DNA of 64,000 nt, from assembly GCA_964478945.1 (NCBI GenBank), contig CAYZJV010000003.1, positions 1 through 64,000 on the forward strand, written 5' to 3'. This DNA is from CAYZJV01 sp964478945 (GTDB lineage Bacteria > Spirochaetota > Spirochaetia > Sphaerochaetales > Sphaerochaetaceae). How positions within the stretch are numbered: the first letter of the stretch is position 1; every line of letters begins with the position of its first letter. The notes under the pieces were generated by a model, which was not told the DNA's origin, made no database searches, and worked only from the letters and a program-made list of their open reading frames with translations. This document shows, piece after piece, positions 49,732 to 58,322 of this stretch. Both the position numbers and the translations under genes were made by a program.

Positions 49732-49769
49732 GAAAGACGCCCTGGGATTGCCTCGGGCGTCTTTCCTTT
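49732..49769. terminator. Bidirectional terminator between the transporter and rsfS operons
   Basis: GAAAGACGCCC (49732-49742) pairs with GGGCGTCTTTC (49755-49765), 11 pairs with a 12-base loop, followed by CTTTC on the plus strand. The minus strand has a similar TTTC tail. It serves the transporter operon, and probably rsfS from the other side. Confidence 0.8.
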
Positions 49770-49784
49770 CGATACAAGGATAAT

Positions 49785-50159
49785 CTACTTGTGTTGTTCC
49801 AGTATCTTGAGGAAATCGAGACGCTCTCCCGCATGCCAGAGCTTCTCAAGCGCATAGAATTCCCGCAACTCGGCACTCATCAAGTGTATCACGATACTCC
49901 CGCAATCTATGAGTTCCCAACCGTCACCGGCGACTCCCTTGTGCCTATTCAAGACCTGCACACCCCTATCGGCGAGAAATCCCCACAATTCCTTGGTGAT
50001 TCCCTTGAGATGTCCAAGGCTGTTCACCGTCGCAATCACGAAACATTCCGCCCACGCCGAATGTTCCGCAACATCTATGACCACGGGATCCAAACCCTTG
50101 TGGTCGGTCACGAATCCCGCGATATCGGCGGCCAACAGCCTAGTCGTTTCATCCATCAT
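49785..50159 (-). CDS. rsfS: Ribosomal silencing factor
   Basis: 124 aa, RsfS/DUF143 family, which binds ribosomal protein L14 and blocks subunit joining in starvation. Seen: AADIAGFVTDHKGLDPVVIDV, cut to TDHKGLDPVVIDV, AECFVIATVNSLGHLKGITK, the Trp/Asp region GDGWELIDCGSIVIHLMSAE and FYALEKLWH. Last in the obgE-nadD-yqeK-lipoprotein-rsfS run, a common bacterial arrangement. Two ATG codons stand together at the start; the first is used here. Confidence 0.92.
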   Translation of the reverse strand: MMDETTRLLAADIAGFVTDHKGLDPVVIDVAEHSAWAECFVIATVNSLGHLKGITKELWGFLADRGVQVLNRHKGVAGDGWELIDCGSIVIHLMSAELREFYALEKLWHAGERLDFLKILEQHK

Positions 50160-50172
50160 CTATTCCAACTCC

Positions 50173-50787
50173 TCATTCATCGAATGCGTTTTCCAATATC
50201 AGTTCGGTCCAACTGACCATCCACGTACGCAGACGATCGATCGACATTCCAGTTTCCAGGAACCGGCTGGCATCATAGATCAAAACCTTCGGTTCATTCC
50301 CATCGATACAATTCAACATATCGACGATATCGGCTTGTTCGGTTCCGGTGCTTGCGAGTGTACCGACTGTCTCCGATTTGCTCAAGGGTTCACCATGTGT
50401 GGTCGCCAGATGCACCATGGCTTCCAACGATGGTCTGATACCCACCCACTCGAGTCCCTCCGATTGCATCAGGAACCTTGCGACACGATCCCAATCATCC
50501 TTTCCACCCGCAATGAAATGGGTTCCTTCCATACCATAGAGATGTTGTATGGCGCCAAGTGTGTCCGATTGAATTCCCTGTTCGGCCAACGATCGCCTAT
50601 ACCCTTCGATTATTTCCAATCCGATTGTGGCCACCACCAGAGTATCGCACCCATCATCGATAGCCGCCATGAAGGCATATCGGTCCGAATTGCCATACCA
50701 AATTTCAATTTTCCGTTTCGTCCCACAGGATGATGCGGTGAGCACAAGAACCACCAACAGCAACATGATGGCCGTCTTTCTACTCAT
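50173..50787 (-). CDS. Predicted lipoprotein of unknown function
   Basis: 204 aa. An N-terminal signal (MSRKTAIMLLLVVLVLTASSC) with a Cys at position 21 fits a relaxed, spirochaete-type lipobox. The rest is soluble (IEIWYGNSDRYAFMAAIDDG, DTLGAIQHLYGMEGTHFIAG) and I recognise no domain. The gene overlaps yqeK by 4 bases and precedes rsfS by 13. In many bacteria a LytR/CpsA/Psr-type gene occupies this place; this protein does not show the LCP motifs that I can see, so it may be diverged or unrelated. Confidence 0.6.
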   Translation of the reverse strand: MSRKTAIMLLLVVLVLTASSCGTKRKIEIWYGNSDRYAFMAAIDDGCDTLVVATIGLEIIEGYRRSLAEQGIQSDTLGAIQHLYGMEGTHFIAGGKDDWDRVARFLMQSEGLEWVGIRPSLEAMVHLATTHGEPLSKSETVGTLASTGTEQADIVDMLNCIDGNEPKVLIYDASRFLETGMSIDRLRTWMVSWTELILENAFDE

Positions 50788-51368
50788 GAGAAGGTTCCCC
50801 CTCCGATGAGGTACACCGCCAAGGCCTGCGTGGTGGCTGCTCCCTCCTTTCCCTTGTGTTCCAAGTGGGCCAGGTGGCTCTCGACCACACGGAGACAGAT
50901 TCCTTCCAAACTCTTGCTTTCAAGCAACGTGTCACGCTCGCCCGGATGCAAATGTCGCCGCAGGGGTTCCATGTAGTCGGCCACGAATAGCGCCGCACCA
51001 AGAAGTCCCATGGCCACCGATCCGATGGTATGCCAACGGATCGCCAACTTCACCGCTTCATCGACTTGTGGCATTTGCTGTTCCAATAGACGGGAAGCAA
51101 CCGGTCCATGAAGCAACATTGGGTACCTGACCTCCTCATCCTCCATGGGAATGCCTTGTTCCTGTGCGTACGACAACAACTCGCCATCGGTCCATTGACG
51201 GGCGACATCATGCCATACACCGGCAAGACGGGCCGAATCGAAGTCGGTGAATCCGGGGACATACCGCTGCAACAGGGCAATGGTCTCTCGTGCGGCTGAT
51301 AGGCAATGTGAATATCGTGTCGCGCTCACCTGTGTCGCCACATAATGCTCAATCCGAGTAAAGTCCAT
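50784..51368 (-). CDS. yqeK: HD-domain hydrolase, YqeK family
   Basis: 194 aa HD-domain protein. Seen: RYSHCLSAARETIALLQRY (first His), the HD pair in LAGVWHDVARQW, LLHGPVASRLLEQ, AIRWHTIGSVAMGLLGAALF and VADYMEPLRR. Members hydrolyse symmetrical diadenosine tetraphosphate to two ADP. It overlaps the nadD gene by 20 bases, the usual neighbour, and the lipoprotein gene by 4 (ATGA). Confidence 0.9.
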   Translation of the reverse strand: MDFTRIEHYVATQVSATRYSHCLSAARETIALLQRYVPGFTDFDSARLAGVWHDVARQWTDGELLSYAQEQGIPMEDEEVRYPMLLHGPVASRLLEQQMPQVDEAVKLAIRWHTIGSVAMGLLGAALFVADYMEPLRRHLHPGERDTLLESKSLEGICLRVVESHLAHLEHKGKEGAATTQALAVYLIGGGTFS

Positions 51369-51969
51369 AATCTTGGATGTAGTGTACGACAGATTTCGGC
51401 ATCAGGGAAGCAAGATGGGAGTATTCCACCTTGCCTTCTGCGAGTAGGCTTCTGATATGGGTTGAGGAGTCCTCCATCACAGGGTTCTCCAAGAACCTCC
51501 CTTCAACACCGGGAGGGAGAATTTGGGGAGGTCGTACCGGAGACCTTCTGCAGATGATGAATTCAACTTCATGGCGCAGTTCCTCGAATCGATACCAGCG
51601 ACGCAACCCGGAAAGCAGATCGTCTCCCACCACCATGCCTATCCGACCCTCGATATCGTACATGCGATAGAGTTCAGCCACCGTATCGAACATGTATGAG
51701 GTCCCACCCCTCTCGATTTCACACAATTCCACAAGGATGTCCACTTTCCTATCGTCGGGATAGAGGGATGGGTATTCTTCCAAGGCCAGATGCAACATCC
51801 TGATCCTATCTTGGGTGGAAACGGTATGTTCGTGTTTCTTATGGGGAGGATTGGCTACCGGTACCATGAGTACGCGATCGAAATCGGTAAGTTCGATTAG
51901 GTGGTGCAACAGGTGCATGTGTCCAAGATGGACAGGGTCGAAAGTACCCCCGATCACCGCTGTTCTCAT
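51349..51969 (-). CDS. nadD: Nicotinate-nucleotide adenylyltransferase
   Basis: Makes deamido-NAD from nicotinate mononucleotide and ATP, 206 aa. Seen: the nucleotidyltransferase motif IGGTFDPVHLGHMHLLHHL, VPVANPPHKKHEHTVS, YMFDTVAEL, VVGDDLLSGLRRWYRFEEL, and the C-terminal SSTHIRSLLAEGK variant of the SSTxIR motif. Its ATG overlaps the obgE stop (ATGA). Confidence 0.95.
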   Translation of the reverse strand: MRTAVIGGTFDPVHLGHMHLLHHLIELTDFDRVLMVPVANPPHKKHEHTVSTQDRIRMLHLALEEYPSLYPDDRKVDILVELCEIERGGTSYMFDTVAELYRMYDIEGRIGMVVGDDLLSGLRRWYRFEELRHEVEFIICRRSPVRPPQILPPGVEGRFLENPVMEDSSTHIRSLLAEGKVEYSHLASLMPKSVVHYIQDYGLYSD

Positions 51970-53015
51970 GGCTCCTCACGATACTGCGCGTCGTTGTCCA
52001 CGACGGTCGTGAATCCATCGTCCTGGGGATTGCCGGCATCGCCGACCAACCGTATGAACGCCTGTTTCACTCCATCCAATCCCTCGCCTGTGATGTTGGA
52101 AAGTCCCAGGATGGAGAGATCGCTTCTCGCATTCCTCAAGTTCTCCAAGTGCTCGGCGGCTTCGGGATCGTCGATCTTCGTCCCGATGACGACTTTCGGT
52201 TTGTCCAACAACTCGGGAGCATACGAACGGAGCTCCTCCGAGAGGGTATCGAACGCATCCATATACCGTTCGTCGGATAGATCGATCAGGAAGGCCAAAC
52301 CCACCGTACGCGAGATATGGCGTAGGAATTTGAATCCCATGCCCGCTCCATGGCTCGCACCTTCGATGATACCCGGGATATCGGCAAGCACGATGTCGTG
52401 ATCGTCATATCTGAACATTCCCAATTGGGGAATTTTTGTCGTGAAGGGATATCCCGCGACTTTTGTGCGGGCATTGGTAAGATTGTTCAACAGTGATGAT
52501 TTGCCCGCATTGGGAAATCCAACGAATCCGATATCGGCTATCACCAACAATTCAACACCGACACGAAGCGCATTCCCCTTCTCGCCCGGCTGGGCGAACC
52601 GTGGTGTTTGTCGGGTGGAGGACTTGAAATGCCAGTTGCCCTGGCCTCCCCTGCCTCCCTTGAGGTACACCCACCGCTCTTCTCCGGTAAGGTCCTTTAT
52701 GATATCGCCGGTCGATGCATCCTTGATCACCGTTCCGGGAGGAACGGGAATCTCCACATCCTTTCCATCACGTCCGAAACAACGGGCTCCCATGCCGTTT
52801 TGCCCGTTCTCCGCTCTGAATGTCCGTATTTGCTTCAGATGCGCCAAGGTGCGGAGGTTGTCCCGAACAACGAACACAACATCCCCGCCACGACCACCAT
52901 CACCCCCGTCGGGGCCTCCCTTGGGAATATATTTTTCCCTGCGGAAAGAAACACAACCGTTGCCCCCGTTTCCGGAGGCAACGTCAATATAAGTCTCATC
53001 TGAAAATCCAAACAT
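51966..53015 (-). CDS. obgE: Obg GTPase
   Basis: Essential ribosome-associated GTPase, 349 aa. The N-terminal glycine-rich Obg fold (ASGNGGNGCVSFRREKYIPK, GGPDGGDGGRGGDVVF, RGGQGNWHF) spans about residues 1-160. The G domain has FVGFPNAGKSSLLN (G1), FTTKIPQLG (G2), DIPGIIEGASHGAGMG (G3), and GTKID (G4, a variant of NKxD). It lacks the long C-terminal extension of some homologues. It is after rpmA in the common rplU-rpmA-obg order. Confidence 0.96.
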   Translation of the reverse strand: MFGFSDETYIDVASGNGGNGCVSFRREKYIPKGGPDGGDGGRGGDVVFVVRDNLRTLAHLKQIRTFRAENGQNGMGARCFGRDGKDVEIPVPPGTVIKDASTGDIIKDLTGEERWVYLKGGRGGQGNWHFKSSTRQTPRFAQPGEKGNALRVGVELLVIADIGFVGFPNAGKSSLLNNLTNARTKVAGYPFTTKIPQLGMFRYDDHDIVLADIPGIIEGASHGAGMGFKFLRHISRTVGLAFLIDLSDERYMDAFDTLSEELRSYAPELLDKPKVVIGTKIDDPEAAEHLENLRNARSDLSILGLSNITGEGLDGVKQAFIRLVGDAGNPQDDGFTTVVDNDAQYREEP

Positions 53016-53043
53016 GTACAGTCCCTGGCGTTACCGCCGGCAA

Positions 53044-53298
53044 TTAGTCAGCTGCCTGAATCCGGACGTACTTGCGATTGTTGCGGGTATGGAACACAAC
53101 TTCTCCAGCCGCCTTGGCGAACAGGGTGAAGTCTCTTCCGCAACCGACGTTTTCGCCTGCGTGGAATTTGTTGCCGTGCTGGCGCACGATGATTTCTCCG
53201 GCTTTGACCGCTTGGCCACCGAATCGCTTGACTCCAAGTCTTTGAGCGTTGGAATCTCGACCGTTTTTGGAACTACCGCCACCTTTCTTATGAGCCAT
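53044..53298 (-). CDS. rpmA: 50S ribosomal protein L27
   Basis: 84 aa. It begins MAHKKGGGSSKNGRDSNAQR, so there is no N-terminal extension of the kind that needs the Prp protease, and no prp gene lies between rplU and rpmA. Further: LGVKRFGGQAVKAGEIIVRQ, GCGRDFTLFA. The N-terminal arm reaches the peptidyl transferase centre. It is 11 bases after rplU. Confidence 0.98.
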   Translation of the reverse strand: MAHKKGGGSSKNGRDSNAQRLGVKRFGGQAVKAGEIIVRQHGNKFHAGENVGCGRDFTLFAKAAGEVVFHTRNNRKYVRIQAAD

Positions 53299-53309
53299 TG
53301 CCTATCTCC

Positions 53310-53621
53310 TTACGCCTTAATCTCTTTGATCGTGAGCATCGAATACTTCTGGCGATGGCCTTGTGTTCTTCGGTAACCCTTTCTGCGGTGGAACTTGAAG
53401 ATTTTGATTTTCTCACCCTTCACAACATCGCCCAATGTGGCAACCACTTTCGCTCCCTCGACATACGGGGTACCGAACACGGATTTCTCACCGTCTGCAA
53501 TTGCAACAACTGTATCGAACTCCAGCTCTTTGCCAGACTCCATATCGATCTTATCGACCTTCAAAGTCGCGCCTTCTTGCGCCTTGTACTGCTTGCCAAG
53601 AATCTCTACCAGTGCGTACAT
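53310..53621 (-). CDS. rplU: 50S ribosomal protein L21
   Basis: 103 aa. MYALVEILGKQYKAQEGATL, GTPYVEGAKVVATLG and KFHRRKGYRRTQGHRQKYS are the L21 hallmarks. It heads the rplU-rpmA-obgE run and has a strong promoter about 40 bases upstream, in the gap after argS. Confidence 0.98.
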   Translation of the reverse strand: MYALVEILGKQYKAQEGATLKVDKIDMESGKELEFDTVVAIADGEKSVFGTPYVEGAKVVATLGDVVKGEKIKIFKFHRRKGYRRTQGHRQKYSMLTIKEIKA

Positions 53622-53657
53622 GTGTATACATCCTTACTTCAAAAATATGCAGGCTCC

Positions 53658-53686
53658 CTTATACCACAACGAATCGATAATGGCAA
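53658..53686 (-). promoter_or_regulatory. Promoter of the rplU operon
   Basis: On the minus strand TTGCCA (53686-53681), a 17-base spacer and TATAAG (53663-53658) lie between argS and rplU. It would drive rplU, rpmA, obgE and the genes after them. Confidence 0.7.
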
Positions 53687-53702
53687 GAGGTGCCCATCGA
53701 CT

Positions 53703-55475
53703 CTACATGGATTCCAAGAAAGGAATTCCCACCAAAGCATACGCGTTGCGGAACACCTGGAGCACCATGGCTACCAAGGCGACCCGAGCCCTTACCAATG
53801 GTGCGGAGGGTGCCTTGAGCACCGGGTGGTCGTGATAATATTTGCTGAACAGGCGGGAAAGGTCATAGAGGAAGGCGGTTACCGCGGAGGGATTCAGATC
53901 CCTCCCCGCCTCCTCGACCACTTCCCCGAAAGAAGCGACCATCTTCAACAATTCCCGTTCCTCCTGCAAGGACAGAAGGGAACCGTCGAATCCGATGCCT
54001 TCATACTCCGTTTCCACTTCGGCGAACTTGCGCATCATGCTGCTGATCCTTGCACCCATATATTGCAGATAGGGTCCGGTGTTGCCGCTGAATGAAATGG
54101 ATTCGGAGGGATTGAACACCATATCCTTCATCGGATTGGTCTGAAGGAGAAAATAGTTCAACGCACCCAAGGCGATCGCCTCACTCGTTGCCTGGACATC
54201 CCCAACGGCCTCCTCTCGTCCCTTTTCCATGATCTCAGTCTTCGCAAGATGCGTCAGTTGGGCGAACAAATCGTCGGCATCGACCACCGTACCTTCCCGG
54301 CTTTTCATTTTGCCCTCGGGAAGGTTCACCATGCCGTAGGCGAGATGATGCAGATCCTTCGCCCAAGGATATCCAAGTTTGTCCAGGACATGGAACAGGA
54401 CCTTGAAATGGTAGGTCTGTTCACTCGCCACCACATAAATGAGCATATCGAACGGCCAATCCTCATGTCTGGCGATCGCCGTCCCAATGTCTTGGGTAAG
54501 GTACAGCGATGTGCCGTCCTTTCTCAACAGTACCTTCTTGTCGAGTTTGATCTCATCAAGATCGATCCAGACGGAGCCGTCGTGTTCCCGATAGAAGACT
54601 CCCTTGTCCAATCCGTCGAGCACCTTGTCCTTTCCGAGCATATAGGTATCGCTCTCATAGTAGAAGTGATCGAACGATACCCCGGTCTTCGCATAGGTTT
54701 CCCCCACTCCATCAAGTGTCCATTTGTTCATTAGATTCCACAATGAAAGCACTTCGGGATCGCCATCCTCCCACTGCTGCAACATCTTCTGCGCCTGTTC
54801 GGTGGCAGTGGGATCCTCCTTCTCCCATTGTGCGAAGCGGACATAGTACTTGCCCACCAGGTGATCTCCTTTCATTCCTGAGCTTTCGGGAGTCTCTTTG
54901 TTGCCGAACTTTTGGTAGGCGAGCATCGATTTGCAGATATGGACACCGCGATTGTTGATGAGGTTCACCTTCCTCACCTCGGCTCCATTGGCCTTGAGAA
55001 TGGCACTGATACTCTCCCCGATCGAGTCGTTCCTGAGATGTCCCAGATGCAACGGCTTGTTGGTGTTGGGACAGCTGAATTCCACCATGACCCTTCTTCC
55101 GGCCAACATGGTGGAATTCCCGTAGTCATCTCCCTTCTCCAAGACTTCACCATACAGTGTGTTTGCCATTTCCGAGATATCGATACGAACATTGAGGTAG
55201 GGACCTGCGACGAGCAATTCTCCTTCGGGGAGATCGGTTCGTTTCTCCAAGCGCTCGCACAACAGCCCGGCCAACTTGTGGGGAGCGGTACGGAAGGTCT
55301 TTGCATATGCGAACAGGGGGAATGCGATGTCTCCCAGCTCCGGTTTCGGTGGTTTCTGCACCACAAGTTCACCGAGTTCGGCAATTTGCATTCCTGCGGT
55401 TGCCATCTCATTCGCATAGGCTTCAATCTCACGTCCCACCAACGTTTTCCATGTATCCCGCAATTGTCGCATCAT
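53703..55475 (-). CDS. argS: Arginyl-tRNA synthetase
   Basis: Class I synthetase, about 590 aa. Seen: the N-terminal additional domain (KPPKPELGDIAFPLFAYAKT), FSCPNTNKPLHLGHLRND with the HIGH variant HLGH, GRRVMVEF, LYLTQDIGTAIAR, AYGMVNLPEGKMKSREGTVV, cut to MVNLPEGKMKSREGTVV, holding the KMSKS variant KMKSREG, and a C-terminal DALR anticodon domain. The start at 55475 has GGAG 9 bases upstream; ATGs at 55490 and 55532 lack a ribosome site, so the exact start is uncertain. Divergent from cysE. Confidence 0.93.
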   Translation of the reverse strand: MMRQLRDTWKTLVGREIEAYANEMATAGMQIAELGELVVQKPPKPELGDIAFPLFAYAKTFRTAPHKLAGLLCERLEKRTDLPEGELLVAGPYLNVRIDISEMANTLYGEVLEKGDDYGNSTMLAGRRVMVEFSCPNTNKPLHLGHLRNDSIGESISAILKANGAEVRKVNLINNRGVHICKSMLAYQKFGNKETPESSGMKGDHLVGKYYVRFAQWEKEDPTATEQAQKMLQQWEDGDPEVLSLWNLMNKWTLDGVGETYAKTGVSFDHFYYESDTYMLGKDKVLDGLDKGVFYREHDGSVWIDLDEIKLDKKVLLRKDGTSLYLTQDIGTAIARHEDWPFDMLIYVVASEQTYHFKVLFHVLDKLGYPWAKDLHHLAYGMVNLPEGKMKSREGTVVDADDLFAQLTHLAKTEIMEKGREEAVGDVQATSEAIALGALNYFLLQTNPMKDMVFNPSESISFSGNTGPYLQYMGARISSMMRKFAEVETEYEGIGFDGSLLSLQEERELLKMVASFGEVVEEAGRDLNPSAVTAFLYDLSRLFSKYYHDHPVLKAPSAPLVRARVALVAMVLQVFRNAYALVGIPFLESM

Positions 55476-55637
55476 AATCGTATTCTCCATAGGAATGGAC
55501 TGGTTCACAACGGATCCATCCATCACAGCCACTATACGGAAATTGGGCTCTGTGCTTCAAGGGGATGGCGCTTCTTGAGCAAACCTTTCGGTTGGTGTAT
55601 CCTTTTCCACAGACCGATTCGGTGAGGAGTTCCCTTC

Positions 55638-56594
55638 ATGGACGACGGAAATACGAATTACGCCACACATCTCGATTCCTATCTCAACAGCTTCGACCGC
55701 TATGGACAATCGAATTTCATGAGCTTCAGACCAATTCCTTCGATGACCGAGATTGAACGTATCGTTGAGGATTTCATGGAATTGCTGTTTCCCGGCAGAA
55801 GCGGCAGGAGGGTGCTCTCCGACGATTGCATCAGGGAAATCGTGGCGAACCTACTCAATCGAATCGGAGAAAATCTCGAGAAGCAGATCTATCTCGCATG
55901 GTATCATGAGAATACCCTCAATCTTCCCGACAATGTCTTTGATCCCTACCATGAATTGGCGACCCATGCGGTGGACAGATTGTTCGCAGCCCTGCCCTCG
56001 CTCAGAACCATGATGAAGGAAGATGCGAAAAGTGCCTTTGATGGCGATCCGGCGGCAACTTCGATACAGGAGACACTCATCAGCTATCCTGGTATAAGGG
56101 CCCTCACCATCCATCGCATTGCCCACTTCCTCTACGTTGAGAAGGTACCTTTGGTACCCAGGATGCTCAGCGAGACCGTCCACAAGCAGACCGGCATCGA
56201 TATCCATCCCGGAGCCACGATAGGCCGCTGCCTGTTCATCGACCATGGAACAGGAGTGGTGATTGGAGAGACTTCGGTGATAGGCAACCAAGTGAAGATT
56301 TACCAAGGGGTTACCCTCGGTGCCTTGAGCTTTCCCAAGGATGCCTGCGGAAGCCTTATCCGGGGAGCAAAGCGACATCCCACCTTGAAGGATCGGGTAA
56401 CCGTCTACGCCAATGCCACCTTGTTGGGGGACATCACCATAGGGGAGAATACCATCGTGGGTTCGAACACATGGATACGGCATGATGTTCCCGCCAACAC
56501 GTTGGTGCAGAATGAAGAACCGAGGAACATCATGCGACAAATCACCCCTCGACCCGGACAAGCCGATTGCGAGGGGAACAGTGGAAACAATTGA
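55638..56594 (+). CDS. cysE: Serine O-acetyltransferase
   Basis: Makes O-acetylserine from serine and acetyl-CoA for cysteine synthesis, 318 aa. The N-terminal helical part (about 1-170) includes SIQETLISYPGIRALTIHRI, a SAT hallmark. The left-handed beta helix begins at about 185 with hexapeptide repeats: TGIDIHPGATIGRCLFIDHG, TGVVIGETSVIGNQVKIYQG, VTLGA. The catalytic Asp-His pair is in FIDHGTG. The length and the long N-terminus match the EpsC-like SATs of spirochaetes and Bacteroidetes. The start follows GAGGAG. Confidence 0.93.
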   Translation: MDDGNTNYATHLDSYLNSFDRYGQSNFMSFRPIPSMTEIERIVEDFMELLFPGRSGRRVLSDDCIREIVANLLNRIGENLEKQIYLAWYHENTLNLPDNVFDPYHELATHAVDRLFAALPSLRTMMKEDAKSAFDGDPAATSIQETLISYPGIRALTIHRIAHFLYVEKVPLVPRMLSETVHKQTGIDIHPGATIGRCLFIDHGTGVVIGETSVIGNQVKIYQGVTLGALSFPKDACGSLIRGAKRHPTLKDRVTVYANATLLGDITIGENTIVGSNTWIRHDVPANTLVQNEEPRNIMRQITPRPGQADCEGNSGNN

Positions 56595-56600
56595 GCGGTC

Positions 56601-57362
56601 TCAACGATCCTGGATTGATGAGATGTACTCCGATGGAGTCATCCCGGCATATCTTTTGAAGACCTTGCTGAAATAGTTGCTGTCGTTGAAGCCCAGGAGT
56701 TCCGAAATCTCCTTGATGGAAGTTTTTCCATCCTCGAAGTAGAGCTTGGCCAATCCGATCCTTTGCTTGCTCACATAGGCTGGAATCGACATCCCGGTCT
56801 CTTTCTTGAACTTCCTTGAGATGTGCGAGATATGGGTGTTGTGCATCTTTCCCAACTGTTCGATCCGCACATCCTCGGTCAAGTGGACCGTGAGATAGGT
56901 CACGATCTTCTTGATCATGGGGCTGTAGCTGTTGACCGAGAACTCCAGTACTGCATTCGCGTAATCGATCGCTATCTGGGAATACAATACATCGTGCAGG
57001 TACGTGACCGATACTGCATTTTCGATCATGAGCGCATACTTGTTAGCCAAACTGTGGAGGTACAGCGGTTGCACTCCTCCCTGTCTGGCCGAGAATCGGC
57101 ACAACGCATTCAAGGAAATCAATTCATTCTTGCAGCAACGCAACGCTTCGGTCGCACTGTCCTTCCCACAACATACCTGATCGCCGAATAATTTTCGACG
57201 CATATCGAGCAGGTCCTCCACTTTGTAGGGATTGCCCCACTTCACGGCATGCAACAATTCCTGTTCCAATTCATACCGGCGTTCTATCTGTACCATGTTC
57301 AAGGAATCGGGCATGAATCCATTCGCTCTCTCTTCCTGATCGGCATCCTTCTTTTCTTCCAT
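56601..57362 (-). CDS. AraC-family transcriptional regulator
   Basis: 253 aa. A helical N-terminal domain with several Cys (DQVCCGKDSATEALRCCKNE) and no cupin is followed by a C-terminal double helix-turn-helix: RIEQLGKMHNTHISHISRKF, SIKEISELLGFNDSNYFSKV, FKRYAGMTPSEYISSIQ. This resembles YesN-type AraC outputs. It is divergent from the fructuronate reductase gene, so it probably controls uronate use. The start at 57362 has AAGGTG about 6 bases upstream. It ends 6 bases from the convergent cysE stop. Confidence 0.85.
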   Translation of the reverse strand: MEEKKDADQEERANGFMPDSLNMVQIERRYELEQELLHAVKWGNPYKVEDLLDMRRKLFGDQVCCGKDSATEALRCCKNELISLNALCRFSARQGGVQPLYLHSLANKYALMIENAVSVTYLHDVLYSQIAIDYANAVLEFSVNSYSPMIKKIVTYLTVHLTEDVRIEQLGKMHNTHISHISRKFKKETGMSIPAYVSKQRIGLAKLYFEDGKTSIKEISELLGFNDSNYFSKVFKRYAGMTPSEYISSIQDR

Positions 57363-57488
57363 AATTATCACCTTGTGTAAAAGAATAGCTATCTTTGCAG
57401 TGAAAAGCAAGGAAATTATGGGGTAGCACCCTTCTGTACAGTAAAAAAAATTGCTATCATCAAGGTATCACCGTTCAGGAGGATTGCA

Positions 57489-58322
57489 ATGAACAAAGGC
57501 ATGGAAGGAAAAATAGTCGTTATCACTGGAGCAGGTGGAGTACTCTGCCGTGAGTTCGCCCGCCATATCGCAGCACTTGGAGCCAAAGTGGCACTACTGA
57601 ACAGAACCTTTTCCAAAGTGGAAAAAATTGCCGAAGAAATCACCGCGGCCGGCCATATCGCCAAACCCTACCAAGTCGATGTGCTCGATAAAAAAATGCT
57701 CGCGGATGTCCATAAACAGGTGAAAAAGGATCTTGGGCCATGCGATGTGTTGATCAATGGAGCAGGCGGCAACATGAACGATGCGAATACGGCGATTGAA
57801 TACCATGAGATGGAAGGGAACGAAGAAATGCGCTCATTCTTCGATCTGAAGGAAGAGGCTATCCAAGGGGTATTCAACCTCAACTATATCGGTACCTTCC
57901 TTCCCACCCAGGAATTCGTCACCGACATGGTTGGCAGGGAGGGCTGTTGTGTGCTCAACGTCTCCTCGATGTCGTCCTACCATCCCCTTACGAAGGTGAT
58001 GGGTTACTCGGCGGCGAAAGCTGCGGTCAACAATCTTACAGAATGGTTGGCGGTCCACTTTTCCCATGTGGGTATCCGGGTGAATGCGCTTGCCCCGGGA
58101 TTCTTCGCCACAGACCAGAACCGCAGCCTGCTCTTCGATGAAGAGGGCAACCCCACCGCGAGGTCGAAGAAGATCATCGACAACACACCGATGGGTCGCT
58201 TCGGAGTACCCGAGGATTTGCTTGGAACGGTGGAATATCTGATCGACAGCACGGCCTCCGGTTTCGTGACCGGTGTGGTCATACCCGTGGATGGAGGATT
58301 CAACGCCTACTCCGGCGTATGA
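57489..58322 (+). CDS. uxuB: SDR-family D-fructuronate reductase (D-mannonate oxidoreductase)
   Basis: 277 aa short-chain dehydrogenase of the UxuB/YjmF type. Seen: VVITGAGGVLCREFARHIAA, LINGAGGNMNDANTAIEYHE, the diagnostic FFDLKEEAIQGVFNLNYIGT, FLPTQEFVTDM, the catalytic VSSMSSYHPLTKVMGYSAAK (Ser, Tyr, Lys) and NALAPGFFATDQNR. It interconverts D-fructuronate and D-mannonate in glucuronate degradation. No uxuA or uxaC is in the window. The start follows AGGAGG. Its end overlaps the convergent mtaB gene by 16 bases. Confidence 0.85.
   Translation: MNKGMEGKIVVITGAGGVLCREFARHIAALGAKVALLNRTFSKVEKIAEEITAAGHIAKPYQVDVLDKKMLADVHKQVKKDLGPCDVLINGAGGNMNDANTAIEYHEMEGNEEMRSFFDLKEEAIQGVFNLNYIGTFLPTQEFVTDMVGREGCCVLNVSSMSSYHPLTKVMGYSAAKAAVNNLTEWLAVHFSHVGIRVNALAPGFFATDQNRSLLFDEEGNPTARSKKIIDNTPMGRFGVPEDLLGTVEYLIDSTASGFVTGVVIPVDGGFNAYSGV

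Noticed and set aside
53299..53309. A missing prp protease gene between rplU and rpmA as an anomaly
   Set aside because: L27 here starts directly with MAHKKGGG and needs no N-terminal cleavage, so absence of prp is expected.
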